Below are positions 44,650 to 57,162 of a stretch of 64,000 nucleotides of DNA, piece by piece. The position numbers and the translations under genes are program-made. Within the stretch, counting starts at the first letter, position 1; every line of letters starts with the position of its first letter. The stretch is from Scolanthus callimorphus (lineage: Eukaryota; Cnidaria; Anthozoa; Actiniaria; Edwardsiidae), in the NCBI GenBank assembly GCA_033964015.1, contig CM066914.1, positions 33,525,492 through 33,589,491 of the forward strand, read 5' to 3'. Below the pieces are notes generated by a model, which saw nothing but the letters and a program-made list of their open reading frames with translations, was not told where the DNA came from and ran no database searches.

Positions 44650-46190
44650 GGTAGTTTCTTGGTGTTACGGAGCACCAAGATGGCGTCCATGACCACTTGG
44701 TGCACCACCAAGATGTTGTCCTCGCTCACATTCTCACTGCACCACATGCATCCCTTTTCTCGTAGCATATATTACAGAGCACCAACATGGCACCAACAGC
44801 GAATCAATACCACTCATACGAATGCCACTCAGTTTTGTCGGCACTGACAAACCGACAAAATGGTCAGACACTTATCCCAGGCACGTAGCTACTGCAAAGA
44901 GGACTTACAAACCGACAAAATAGATTTTGTCAGTTTTGTCGGCACTGACAAACCGACAAAATGGTCAAACACTTATATCAGACACGTAGCTGTTGCAAAG
45001 AGGACTGACAAACCGACAAACCGACAAAATAGATTTTGTCAGTTTTGTCAGCACTGACAAACCGACAAAATGGTTAGACACTTATATCAGACGCGCAGCT
45101 ATTGCAAGAGGACTGACAGACAAACCGACAAAATAGATTTTGTCAGTTTTGTCAGCACTGACAAACCGACAAAATGGTTAGACACTTATATCAGACGCGC
45201 AGCTATTGCAAGAGGACTGACAAACCGACAAACCGACAAAATAGATTTGTCGGTTTTGTCAGCACTGACAAACCGACAAAATGGTTAGACACTTATATCA
45301 GACGCGCAGCTATTGCAAGAGGACTGACAAACCGACAAATCGACAAAATAGATTTTGTCAGTTTTGTCAGCACTGACAAACCGACAAAATGGTTAGACAC
45401 TTATATCAGACGCGCAGCTATTGCAAGAGGACTGACAAACCGACAAAATAGATTTTGTCAGTTTTGTCAGCACTGACAAACCGACAAAATGGTTAGACAC
45501 TTATATCAGACGCGCAGCTATTGCAAGAGGACTGACAAACCGACAAACCGACAAAATAGATTTTGTCAGTTTTGTCAGCACTGACAAACCGACAAAATGG
45601 TTAGACACTTATATCAGACGCGCAGCTATTGCAAGAGGACTGACAAACCGACAAACCGACAAAATAGATTTTGTCAGTTTTGTCAGAACTGACAAACCGA
45701 CAAAATGGTCAAACACTTATATCAGACACGTAGCTGTTGCAAAGAGGACTGACAAACCGACAAACCGATAAAATAGATTTTGTCAGTTTGTCAGCACTGA
45801 CAAACCGACAAAATGGTTAGACACTTATATCAGACACGTAGCTTATTGCAAAGAGGACTGACAAACCGACAAACCGACAAAATAGATTTTTTTTGTTTTG
45901 TCAAAGAGGACTGACAAACCGACTAAATAGATTGTCAGTTTGTCAGCACTGACAAACCGACAAAATGGTCCAACACTTATATCAGACACGTAGCTACTGC
46001 AAAGAGGACTGACAAACCGACAAAATAGATTTTGTCAGTTTTGTCAGCACTGACAAACCGACAAAATGGTTAGGCACTTATATCAGACACGCAGCTATTG
46101 CAAGAGGACTGACAAACTGACAAAATAGATTTTGACAGTTTTGTCGGTCTGACAATTAGACAAAATGGTCAAACACACATATAAAGGACT
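44650..46190 (+). repeat. Left array-type inverted terminus
   Basis: The outer module 44650-44845 has no repeats except CACCAAGATGG/CCATCTTGGTG-like symmetry. The array from 44846 on has units starting at about 44846, 44943, 45052, 45156, 45264, 45370, 45472, 45580, 45688, 45797, 45948 and 46049. Each contains ACTGACAAACCGACAAAATGG, CACTTATATCAGAC, GCAGCTATTGCAAGAGGAC, and a GACAAAATAGATTTTGTC palindrome. Spacing varies (97-109, once 151), mainly in the number of CCGACAAA steps. Confidence 0.9.
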
Positions 46191-47282
46191 GCCAAACTGA
46201 CAGCCCGGCGAAACTAATTGATAAATGATAATGAGTTTCCAATTGATAAAATTGAATGGCAATTAATATCAATAAGTTAATTGATTATCAATAGCTCAGC
46301 AATTGATAGAAATTATTACTCACTCAGATTTGGATCATTGCCAATTGTTATCATTTGCTGACACCAATTGATATTGTATTTAGAGAACAAAGCATAATTA
46401 GAGCTGGAAAGTAAACTGCCCGTAAATCGAACAATGAACGCAGATTGAAATGGCCAAATGTCCCCTTGAGTGACTTTTATAAAACAAATAATCAGCATTG
46501 TAAATCTCCAATGACCTTTTACATACTTCGACTTCGATTAGACGTCAAAGAAAATTATTTCAAACTTGAATAACACAGAAAATTGGTCTCCTGCGGCTCG
46601 AGACTCTCTTACGCAACCACCGTGCTTTATCAACTATCTGCGTGCCACAGAACTACTGGATTTATGAACGCTAGGCATGAACCATTCAGGACAGATTCGG
46701 CAGTAGCAATCAAGGAACAGTAGATTGGGACAATGTCCCCATGGGGGACTTCTGCTTTTTTTTAACGCGCAGGGCATAAGAGCCGTTTTGATGTTTTCTT
46801 CAGTATATATTCAACATGTACATTCCATGAAAGGTCAGACGCTATGTGTACACCTAGCATCTACTCTTTATACTACTGCGCCCGCAATGTTTGTCGCGCA
46901 AGGGAGAGCTGGTTGCATTTTTTGGGCTGAAGCGCATACCGCGAGCAACTTGAATCCATGTGCACACTTTTACTCTATTAAACATTTATTTTCAAAATGA
47001 TGTATTGAAATATCACAAGGACATTTTTTATCAATAATTACTGATGTAGAACTACTTTTAACCTGTCTTCCGGTCCTTTTATGAAGACGTTATCATTTTC
47101 TCTGAAGCTGCAACGGTTAATAAACTGTACTAAAGTATTTCCATAGTAAAGAAAAGTACAGCGAGTTTTGAAATAAATAACATTTCATTATTTTTCAACT
47201 TAATTTCACAGTAAATGTCCCACCTTGAAAAAGTTTCATTTTTGTCGAAAATTGCTATACCACAAACCAGCATAAACCGTAT
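46191..47282. other. Inner flank of the left terminus
   Basis: 46200-46400 is a patchwork of CAATTGATA-like direct and inverted repeats. The rest to 47282 shows no domain; the open frame 46725-47000 is unsupported. Confidence 0.4.
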
Positions 47283-49759
47283 TTAAGACAAAAGTTCTTT
47301 GTCTGGATGAGCATTCCTAAGCACAGCTGCCTCCGATTCCACAATATATGTGTCCTCTAGGTAGAACGCTTCCTCATAGTCGTCCGCATCAACGATTGGA
47401 CTATTTGGTAGCTTCTCAGGAACCACCTTCAGGAATGCGCGAGTCGCGGTCCCTCGGAGGTACATGGTACCATACCCTTCATCGGCGAGCTCTTGCATGA
47501 CATCCTTGATTTCCGAGGTTCTGACGTTATTGCGGGTGCGTCTCGCCATGTTTCTAGGCTTCACAAAAGGACCTGGATGGAGGAGCACCTTTCTGCGAAG
47601 AATGGGTTTATTGTCTTCCTGAGGTGTTTCGACATTTTCATCCCGTACATCGTGGCAGCACTGTAAGCGAATAACAATAAATATATTAGTTTTTACAGAC
47701 CAAATCTGAAGACTTCAGCTTTTTATTTAAAAAACAAAAATCCCGATCAATAAAAAGGAAAAGAAGCTGGAAAAAGCATATGAGATGATGATACAGGGGT
47801 GTAGCCAGGGTTTTTAATAGAAGGGGGGTACTTTTGGGTCTTCACCCTGGCTACGCCCCTGTGAAAGATACCTCGCTTTCTCAATACCCAGTTTTTTTTT
47901 CGTTTTTCGTTTTTCTTCGTACGCCTCATTAATTGCAAAACAACCCCTGGGGACCAACAACACAACGGCTTGTATTGACAGTATTTGCCTTTTCGATGCG
48001 TGAATTATTACTTTAAAGTACCCCTTGCTTGTCCAAAGGTGATGCCGAATAAAAAAGCACAATTGAAACAAAGAAATATGTGTAAAGAAAAGACCAAAGA
48101 CGGAGGAGGTATTTTTCAGTAAATCACCATTAACTAATTAACAATTATTCGCGAAGTGATTATCGTATAATCTTTACCTAGGTAAATATTTTACGATTAT
48201 CAATGAACCTGTGTGCGAATTGGTTTAGTATAATTTTGCCAGTAAACATAGAGGAAAATGTCAGAGGGAATAAATTAACTTGTTTAGTACATTTTTTCGC
48301 AACTTTGTGCCAGCTAAAAGCGCGAGGTCGACACATTTTTCTCGAGCGACAAATCTTTATTCTGGGTGTAAAAGCACTCCATTTCTCATCTTTCAAGAGT
48401 TTTCACACCGGACTAAGTTACTTCTTTCAGTGTTTTTCGGAATAGCATTTTATTTCATTTCAAATATTTCTCCTGTTAATTCTGCAGTAGCCATCTTGAA
48501 AGATCGCTGCCAGTAAATATAACTAGCAAATATTGCTGAATAAATTAACATTATTGGCCAATCAGCGCGTATCTCTATTTACTGGCAAAATTATACTAAT
48601 AATTATAATTATACTAATAAGGGTGAAACTTTAACAACTAAAAAATTCGTGATCTTACCTGCTCGTAAAGAGATCTTTGTTTTGCGAAGTACTTGCTCAG
48701 TTCAACGGCCTGGGACATTGTTTGCTCGCTAATTAGCATCGGCACTGTTGTCGGCTGACGCATGTTCAGCTCCTCATTGAGCGCGAAGTAAAATACATGG
48801 AGGTTTAATGCAAGCCTTAGAGCTGTCTTCTTATCCTTCGATACTTTGCCCATGCTTTCGCGTTTCTTCCATTGGGCATTGAGCTGGTCTGCTATGCCAT
48901 TTGAAAAGTGTCTGTAAATATTCGCCGCGCCATCATTCAACGCATACTCCCTCTCGGAAGCAGCATGGAATTCTTTGATGAAATTGTACACCCTCGCCAG
49001 TTTTACATCGCGGTAGGTGGACTCCAGGATCTCATTCCACTCGTCTATTTCCTCTTCATAAAGGGCGACAGCGGGGGTGTGGTAAGAAGGAGCCTATCTG
49101 CGAAGCCGTCGTTTCGACCTGTCAGCATAATATAAGTCTCAACGAATGGCTCCGGTTGGCTAAATCCGCCAATGACAACACACGGATTGGTCAACTTTGT
49201 CGGCATTTCCACTAACCCTTGACCAAGGGGAGCCGTCATGCAACTTGCAGAACAACTGCCGCTCGCCCGCTCCCTCCGTTTGCCTCTTCAGTAGATTCTC
49301 CAGGAACATACCTAACTCGGAGCTCATCAAGATACCAGTTTCATTATGTGCTGGATTGGATAAGTGGTCAAATAGACCTGCCTGTGTGTACTTATCGACG
49401 ATCAGCTTCTGTAAACCACACTCACTCAGAGGTTTCGTAGTCATGTCGCAAGCGGCCGACTTTCCTGCACCGGGGTCCGCCAAACAGACACTATATAACA
49501 CTGGTGTCTCCTTGTAAGTAGAGCGAACAATTAGCCTCGTCTTGCCTCCCAAGAGTCCAGGTATGACCCCTAAGAACCCCATGAACATCTGCTCAGGTGT
49601 ACTTGAGACGCTGTGTCCCAACACTTCCAAATAATCGGCAATGGTTGCTGGTGCTACTGACGACCAATTAATGGCGCCTGCGTTTTGGGCTGCTAAAATA
49701 GTCTTTTGTAGGGTGATGTTCGTATTTGGAGAAAGACGTTGTCTTTTTGCGCCCAGCAT
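47283..49759 (-). pseudogene. DUF3987-like P-loop ATPase/helicase gene, two exons
   Basis: Exon A (49759-48659) ends at the donor GAGCAG|GTAAGA, and exon B (47660-47283) starts after TTCGCTTACAG; the join is in phase 0. Exon A begins MLGAKRQRLS, has a Walker-A-like ADPGAGKSAA (about residues 94-103, with Ala in place of the first Gly), then SELGMFLENL and KLHDGSPW, a GGFSQPEPF strand and a GRNDGFADRLLL arginine-finger-like motif, then helical C-terminal motifs (RLALNLHVFYFALN). Between about 49210 and 49075 the frame is displaced and then restored by opposite indels, which introduces stops. Exon B is small and basic, then acidic. The ATG at 49759 is preceded by a TTAATTAACAG acceptor-like sequence, so an upstream exon may exist. 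DUF3987 proteins resemble mobile-element primase-helicases. Function here is unproven. Confidence 0.65.
48225..48599. mobile_element. MITE in the DUF3987 intron
   Basis: TTAGTATAATTTTGCCAGTAAA (left, 48225 onward) and its inverse ending at 48599 bound 375 bp of non-coding sequence. Confidence 0.7.
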
Positions 49760-50136
49760 CTGTTAATTAAAACACAAATATGAGGACGAAGAACTTGATG
49801 CGCAAAATATTCAATTGGCACCAAAGTTTGGCGATTTGGATTTAAATTTCGTACGTTAGGACTCTGTGACAACTGTATAACGATTTACAATAATACTTTT
49901 ATGGCAAAATGAAAAATGCAATCAGTATCTATGTAAAATGTTTTGTGATCTAGACTAAAACTACATACGAGACAAACGAGTAACATAAGAGTACATACCG
50001 GTGAATAAAATGAACATCTCTTAAGCTTTTTTCCAGTGAATTAAAAAATTTTGATCGTTTATTCATATATTATATATTTTATTCCGTTCTTTTTTGTCTT
50101 TTTTATTGATGTTTCAAATATCAGAGTTGAGTTAGG
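49760..50136. other. Upstream of the DUF3987 gene
   Basis: AT-rich with no recognisable exon; it may hold the promoter of the minus-strand gene. Confidence 0.35.
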
Positions 50137-51055
50137 TGGGATTACTAGTGGATGGTGGGTGGGGTCACTAGTTGGTGGGGTCACTAGTGGGTGTGGTCGC
50201 TCGTTGGTGGCTTTACTAATGGGTGTGGCTTGTTGGGTCATTAGTGGGTGGTGGATGGGGTCGCTAGTGGATGGTAGGCATAAATAGATTGTGCTAGTAA
50301 ATTCAGGAAAAGTTGCTTGACAATACGCCAAAAAGTTGCTCTAAAGTTGCTCAAATATTAAAAAGTTGCCACCAAAATTTAGAAAAGTTGCTTGTTTTCA
50401 GGGTCAATGTCTAAATAATTTTCATTTTCTTTATCAGAAATTTCATCTGATTGCGATGCCATGACTCGCACTGCAGCAAATACCAAGATGGCCGGCGGCA
50501 GGCTTATCGATTAAAAATCCTTACTTTTCACCAGTAAAAATCCCTCTAAATGAAGACCTTTTTGATGGTTTGGAACAGTTTTATACCAATTTGTTGCTGA
50601 AAAGTTGCCATAGGTTGCTCGCACTATAAAAAGTTGCTCAAAACGCTAAAAGTTGCTCAAAAGTTGTCGAGCACAATCTATTTATGCCTAGTGGATGGCA
50701 TGGGGTCACTACGGGAAAAGGTCAAAACAACGGTACTCGTCCTGAAATATTAGAATATGTGTGAATAGGTATCAGGGATGGTGAATGAGGTGGTGGGGTG
50801 TCGGGTACTACCTAACCCCCATAGGGTCCAGTGGTTATTTTCTCAAAGCACAAATAAGGGATACCCAATTTTACTGCAGAAATGTGTTGTTCTCCTCGTG
50901 TAACGGCAGGTTTTCGCCTTAGTTCATCAATTATGTATGGGTGGTGGGGTCACTAGTGGATGGTGGGTGGGGTCACTAGTGGGTGGTGGGTGGGGTCACT
51001 AGTGGGTCTTTGGTGGGGTCATAACTGGGTCGGGTCACCCCCAACTCGTAATGAA
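50137..51055. repeat. GGTGGGTGGGGTCACTAGTG minisatellite, split by a MITE
   Basis: Degenerate 18-24-base units occupy 50137-50274 and 50691-51030, with an intermediate non-repeat part (50760-50935). The MITE at 50275-50690 interrupts it. Confidence 0.75.
50275..50690. mobile_element. TA-flanked MITE inside the minisatellite
   Basis: TA|GGCATAAATAGATTGTGC at the left and GCACAATCTATTTATGCC|TA at the right give an 18-bp TIR within a TA target duplication (Tc1/mariner-type). The interior repeats AAAAGTTGCTC units. Confidence 0.85.
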
Positions 51056-51115
51056 TACATACATACATATACTTTATTTATCCACGGATTCACTCTCAGT
51101 TGTTTTAATACATCG
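51050..51115 (-). repeat. Solo 3' end of a LINE-A-like element
   Basis: ACATACATACATATACTTTATTTATCC resembles the LINE-A 3' end at 12321-12345 (ACATACATACATAACATTTATTTAA). No coding sequence is attached, so it is a heavily 5'-truncated insertion. Confidence 0.45.
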
Positions 51116-52252
51116 AATGGGTGAAACATCTGATTTCCAGGATAACCGTGACGAAAGGTAAAATTATGTATAAAAACAGAAACTATGACAAATTATTAAG
51201 TTGAAAGCAGGACTCGACGAATTGACTACTTTTCAAAATTGATGTAAACGACTTCAGCGACTGGCATTCCGAATCTTTGGCCTTTACTAAAATCTACTGT
51301 TCTGATTAATATTCACAAAACTGTTTCTCATTTTGCCTTGAATTGAGATAAATTCTTATGCTGCTGCGACAAAAGCCTAACGTAGGAACTTCCAAATCTT
51401 ATTTCCCAACTAGGTTATTTCTTAAACATACGAACAAACTTTGCTACCTGTGCCACTGATGAAATGGAGTATGCGAAAGCAACTGTAAAGGTGTAAAAAT
51501 GCTCCTAATTATTATCTTTTTTTGTCACTTATTATGTCTCAGAGGTAAGAGAGAGATAGACTATTTCCAGAATAGATTTTGGCGACTATTTCCAGAATAG
51601 ATTTTGGCGCCAAACAATCCTTAAACTTTTACGCGCCAAAAGTTTTGAGGGTAAGGAGATTGTTTCCAGAAGCAGAATATAAATCAAATGATTAGCAGAT
51701 TACTTACCTTGTACTGATTGTAGATTTGAAGTGAAGGATAGTTCCCGGGGTTTGCTAATCAGCAAAATCAAGAGCTATTGGTGTAACAAACTGTGAACTG
51801 GATATGTTCGAACTGGATATGTTACGAGGAGACGTAAGCGCTATTTATCATCGCTGTACCAACCTCCGAGGAAACACACTATATTTCCAGCATAATTTAT
51901 TATCTTTGAATGTGATTGGTGGCTTTCGATCCGATAACTTGCTTAAGCTCGATATATTTTTTTTATTACATAACCACCAGTGAAATAGCGGCTGGAAAAC
52001 TTTTAGGTCGGCTGGAAAACTTTTAGGTTTACCAAAAGTGAATTATAGATTGGTATTTCATTGATGTTTACATAATAAATAGAGGTGCTCTACACCCCTG
52101 TAGACATGGCAGAGGCAGAAGAGGTTTAAAGGAGAACTTAATTTTCTTAAAGAGTTATTCAGTTCAAAAAGTGACATCAGGACATAGCGGTTATTACACC
52201 TCACATTCATTTTCATTTGTTTTCGACCTATTTCATGTGGTCAGGGGATGTT
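51116..52252. other. No gene; small tandem duplications
   Basis: Three short direct duplications: GACTATTTCCAGAATAGATTTTGGC (about 51560-51610), GAACTGGATATGTT (about 51797-51822) and GGCTGGAAAACTTTTAGG (about 51990-52028). I see no open frame with a domain. Confidence 0.5.
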
Positions 52253-52526
52253 CCCGGAAGGGGGGACCCCGTATTTTGGGGGCGGGGGTGCTCGTCGTAC
52301 TTTGTTACCTTAAGGGGTACCGGGGTACAATTCGAAAACTTGAGATTTTTTTTCCAGATAGGTACCTCTAGAGGTCCGTTTATCAATATCACACTTGTTG
52401 GTAATTTTTATAAGGGTCAAATTTTAATAAGCCACGCCCTTTTTGGTACCTTAATTTAGGAGTAAAATCGAAAGTTCCAGATGAGCACACCCGCCCCAAC
52501 AATAAGGTAGTCCCCCCTCCTGGGGA
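52253..52526. mobile_element. GGTACC-rich MITE, second copy
   Basis: Ends GGGGGCGGGGGTGCTCGTCG and GATGAGCACACCCGCCCC match those at 38465-38850. The interior has the same GGTACC motif. Confidence 0.65.
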
Positions 52527-52801
52527 TGCACTCCATTTCATGACTTCGCTCAACAACAGGCGGACATAGCGGGGTGTGAGCGGGGACTGCGCTTTGTTAT
52601 GAGCTACCACATTTGTTTAAGACTACTTATGATATTTTGCTTTTCCAGAATCGAGTGATACAACATTTCGGAATTCAAGTGATTTTTTTTGCGCTGGTAA
52701 TAAGATTTGCAATGCTGTATTTATCTTTCCAAAAAAGAGGGCGGGGAACAATTTCAAAATTGTTTTGATATGAGAGGCGGGGCTTTCACTGCTTTTCTGG
52801 T

Positions 52802-53188
52802 AGGCTCAGATAAATTATGCCGGCATAATTTTGAGCATAATACTATAGTTGGAGCATCGAGCATAATGCCGGCATAATGCCCATATTTTCTGAAAAAAAA
52901 TGCTTCAAGTGGTTGTCTGGTTTTTCGTTTTCTGTTCTCTGCTTCAAATAAAACCAACATTTCATGCAAAACAAGTGAATGCAGTCTGCTTTGATCATTC
53001 CGAGAAAGGATTTTGTGAAGTCTTGCTAATGGTTTTTTTTTATAAAAGGGCATGGGAAAGTGCGTCGAAAAAAATATGTCGAGCATAATTGTTTTTTTTC
53101 GAGCATAATTGTGAGCATAATACTATGTTTTTGGGAGCAATGCTCAAAGCATAATACTCGAATGTTCGAGCATAATTTATCTGATCCT
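52802..53188. mobile_element. MITE with GAGCATAAT repeats, 387 bp
   Basis: Ends AGGCTCAGATAAATTATGC and GCATAATTTATCTGATCCT (one mismatch). Both subterminal regions repeat GAGCATAATGCCGGCATAAT-type palindromes. Confidence 0.75.
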
Positions 53189-54125
53189 ATTTTCTGGTGG
53201 TAAAAGTTTTACCCCTTTTTGGCTAGAGTCACGCAATCTTCCCTTGTCTATCAACACTTTGTGACCTTTCCACCCACCCCATTTGACAAGCTTTTGATGC
53301 ATCAGCAGAAAGTGTTGTCTAGAAACAACAATATGGCGCTTGCAGGTTTGTCGAGGGTTTTTGCAATCTCCTTATTGTTTACACTCGTTGTAGCCACATT
53401 AGATCGGAAAACTGTCGAATTTTTAAAGAAAATTGTCGAACTACATGAGCGGCAAACATATGCTGCTGTTCCTCTTTCGGCTTCAGCTTTCGGAAACAGT
53501 TTTGATGTGCTGGACGACAACAATGCTTTCTTGCCAGGAATATTAATATGGGAGCCAGATGCTCAGTTCAAGATCACGCTTCCATGCTTTGAGCAGGGCT
53601 GCAGAGGCACGATAAGAGGTCGAGAGTGGACCGATGGCAGCAAACAACGCCTACATCCAAGAACCATTCACCATATTAACGGGATTTGTTTGGTCCTAAC
53701 ACGGATTTATCACTGTTCCCAGAGCTCGATGCACATCTACGTCGGAACACACACAAAAATCTTAGAGAAGATTTCCGAAAAACGATCACTCCATTTTTAA
53801 TAAGATACCGATCTGGAATTACGAGGGAACTGTTCTGTTTGATTCCTGTCCTCGTACGAAATGGCCTTTCCTTTATAGAGATAGAAAACACCCTAAGAGA
53901 TATGCGTCGTGAACACTACTGCGATAAGCAGATAAGATTTTTGACACGTACGTCTTTCTCTACTGCAGATGACAGCTCGTGTCTCCCGTCATATAAGGAC
54001 ACTCCACTCAGCAACGACCTTCTGTCCAATTTTTTATATATTACTATATTACTATATGAACGAGGAAGTTTTTAACGAAGATATGAGAAAGCTGTCTGCA
54101 TCATGGTTGTGTTGCGACCATACGT

Positions 54126-54837
54126 TTAAGGTATGAGTATACCTTTGAGGTGTGTCGCGGTAAAAAAATTCGTATCACGTGACAATTTACACCACAAACG
54201 TCGTTCATATGTCATTTTAAAGCTAAAAGGTTGGTCTATCTGATGAGTAATTTTGTTTTCATTATATTGTACATGAACATATATTTTTCTAGGTCTAAAG
54301 AAAAAAGTACCGACTTTCTTGAAAAAGTTCCAGCTTCTTCCAATTAATTGCACAGCTCAAAATTTAAGCAAAATCTATTCTTTAGAAGGCGTTCTAAAAA
54401 AAGGTGTGCGGGATTTTTGATTTTCCTTTCAAAACATATTTTATGCTAATTTTTGTGTTAGCATTGCCAAAATATCGATTTTCAACCTGTTTTACGTGAT
54501 ATTTCCGCAAATACGTAAAATATCAATAATCCCGCACACCTTATTTCAGATCGCCCTCTAAGGAATATATTTTGCGGAAATCTGGAGCTTTTAACATTAA
54601 CTGGAAGTGGCAGGAGCTCTTAAAAAGCAAAAATTGGTACTTTTCCTATGAAGCATAAAACGACGAAAACGATCCATCAAAGTAACGCTGCATATAAATA
54701 TACCATTTAGTAAGTAAGGCCGGTCTATAAGCTTTAAAACGATATATAAATGGCCCTTGTAGTGTAAATATTGACGCGACTGTGATTTTTTTCGCAAAAA
54801 ATGACATCCCTCGCGCAAAGGTATACTCATACCTTAA
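54126..54837. mobile_element. TTAA element inserted in the transposase coding sequence
   Basis: TTAA|GGTATGAGTATACCTTTG at the left and CAAAGGTATACTCATACC|TTAA at the right: 18-bp perfect inverted ends with a TTAA target duplication. The body 54130-54833 is 704 bp with no transposase. Removing body and one TTAA leaves the host frame open across the junction, so the insertion hit a working exon. Confidence 0.9.
54401..54545. repeat. Nested hairpin inside the TTAA element
   Basis: AAGGTGTGCGGGATT at the left and AATCCCGCACACCTT at the right are perfect inverted ends about 145 bp apart, with further A/T-rich symmetry (TACGTAAAATATC) between them. Confidence 0.7.
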
Positions 54838-56871
54838 AGTGGCTACTAACATTGGATTGATGCGGGATGGAAAGTGGATAAAACAGTACGATTCTCTTTT
54901 CGCAGTTATGAACGAACATGGCCAGGTTCTTGCATGGCAGTTGGTGTATGGCCAGGCCTATGTTAAGATCGAAAATGTGTTGATTGGATTAAAGAATCGT
55001 TTGTGTAAACAGAACGCTAAACTTCAAGGTATTTGCATTGACAACTGTTGCTATTGGAAGGGAAAGCTTCAAGGTACATTTGGAAACGATGTACTTGTCA
55101 AATTAGATATTTTCCATGCCATCCAGAGACTTAGTAAAGTGTTGTCATCTAAACACCCTCTTTACTGGCGATGCTTAAAGGATTTTAGCCTGGTTTTTCG
55201 TGCAAGTGGAGACCAGGGAGAAGAGCGCACCAAGCCTACACCGGAACCGCAAATAATGTTAAAGAATTTCCTCAGTTTCCGTAAAAAGTGGCAGGGATCT
55301 TCCCACGATGGTAAGAACATAATAACTGAAGCTGCAATGAAAGAACTAGACAAAATAGCAAAACACATTGAAAAGGGCTGCCTGTCTGGAATACCTGTGG
55401 GCATTGGCACCAATAGAAACGAAAACATGTACAGGTGGGTTGGAATACCTTCTCTCCCTCACTTAGACCGGTAGTTATGGCTGCCCCCCCCCCCCCCCCC
55501 AATTATAATGGTCCACCTCTAAGAGTTTGGAAAAATAACATTATTGGGGGACCTCTGAGCAAAACTAGAAATGGGTCACATAGGTTAAATATTGGACTCA
55601 TATGGTTATCTAACATTGCATCACAATTTAGGTATGAGAAAACCGCATGGGTTCAAAAGTTAACCTATTATTTAAAACTAAACATTATTAGCTGCTTTGT
55701 GAAGTTTCAGAAAATATGATCAATTTTTGGGGTTTAAGGTTACCAGAAACTGCTGAAAACATTTATGTGTTATATGTAAATTTTTCAATCAGAGTATACT
55801 GGTCAATTTTTATCTGGACAAAAATTGTAACATGCTCAGTACCCTTGGATTATAATAACTCTATTCAGGAAGGGGGCTTATTTATGGTATACTAAGATAA
55901 TGTAAAAAAATGAAGGCTCTTATTACTTTTGAGTTGCTATGGCAACCATCTATTTCTCCTATAATTAAGGGTACAAGAATTTAAACCAACATTTTAAAAT
56001 ATATTACTTCATTTGCGTTTGCTTTAGAACACATTTCCCTCTCTGGTCAGGCCTTTTTCAACCTTAAGAAAGTCAAGTCTCCCCTACCTTTACCTCTAAT
56101 CCTCACCACACCTGCCCCTGCTATCCATAGAAATATTTGGTCATCCTTTAGGGATGAAACCCCGGGGGGGTTCTCCCAAGTAAGAGTGATAGGGGTGCTC
56201 GTCGGGACATCGGAAAATATACCCTAAAAAATACCAGGACATAAAAAATCCATCCCCTAAAAATACCTTATAAAACAAAATGACCCCTAAAAATACCTTT
56301 TTTGTTATTTTGGCAAAGCTGATGACTGCTTTATGAAATAAGGACGACAGGGATAAGGGGAGAGAACGTTTAGAACTCCAAAACAACTCGATCAAAACTT
56401 TGCTGTGTATGGTAGCATGTAAGCATAATAGGCTGGTCTTCACTTTGATTTTCCTCAAAACTTGTACGCCAGATCAGAAACTTGACATACATCTATTTCA
56501 AAAAGGTTGCACCGTCACAACTGCTTGTTGTAGCACGCGGTAGGTCATGGGAGAAACTAAAAAGAACGAAACTATCGTTTTATCTAAGTGAAAATTTTAT
56601 TTCAATCAGGAGGGTGATATGTATAGTTCTTTATCATAGAAATCAACGCCCATGGTTTGGTGTACCATTTTCTCCCATGACGCATCGCGGGCTAATGCAA
56701 AATCAGCAGCGGCAGGCGATTCACCTTGTTGGGATTCAACTTATTTAGAAAATAACCCTTTTTTATATGGTGAATGTGCGCATTCTGATTGGTTAAAAGG
56801 CGTGTTTGTAAGAGACCTGAGAAACACGATTGTCACGCAACGCTGTCGCGCGTGTGTATGTTATTTTCTAA

Positions 56872-57036
56872 AAGCAATAAAAGTACTTTCCGCTTGCTCT
56901 CTGGTTTCTTACAAACAATCGGAAATGTTGGTCGAACTGATAAAACTTGAACGAGCCGAAGTTTGATCAGTTCTCCCAACTTCCCCCTCGTGTTTGTAAG
57001 AAACCAGAGAGCACGCGGAAAGTACTTTTATTGCTT
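56872..57036. mobile_element. Foldback MITE with 45-bp arms
   Basis: AAGCAATAAAAGTACTTTCC at the left and GGAAAGTACTTTTATTGCTT at the right; the arms continue through CTCTCTGGTTTCTTACAAAC and its inverse. Confidence 0.8.
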
Positions 57037-57162
57037 AAATTTTAACACGTTGTGCGAGACTGTCGGTTGGAAGACATTCGCGCTCCGTGGCTTGTCAAGC
57101 TAGAGAGGCTTCATCAATATTTTTTTTTAAATAGAAAAATAGAAACAACATTATCCGCGTCT

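Noticed and set aside
44860..45476. Tandem open reading frames of 65-100 codons with repeated peptides
   Set aside because: They are produced by the 105-bp DNA repeat being nearly a multiple of three in places; frames change between units and no start context or domain exists. The same frames appear inverted at 60900-61328.
44846..46140. CRISPR-like array
   Set aside because: Units are about 105 bp, nearly identical over their full length with no unique spacers, and the DNA is eukaryotic.
53333..53480. Signal peptide (hydrophobic stretch FAISLLFTLVVATL) making the product secreted
   Set aside because: The same frame continues into the zinc-binding and transposase regions, which act in the nucleus; the hydrophobic run is more likely part of a helical segment or upstream noise.
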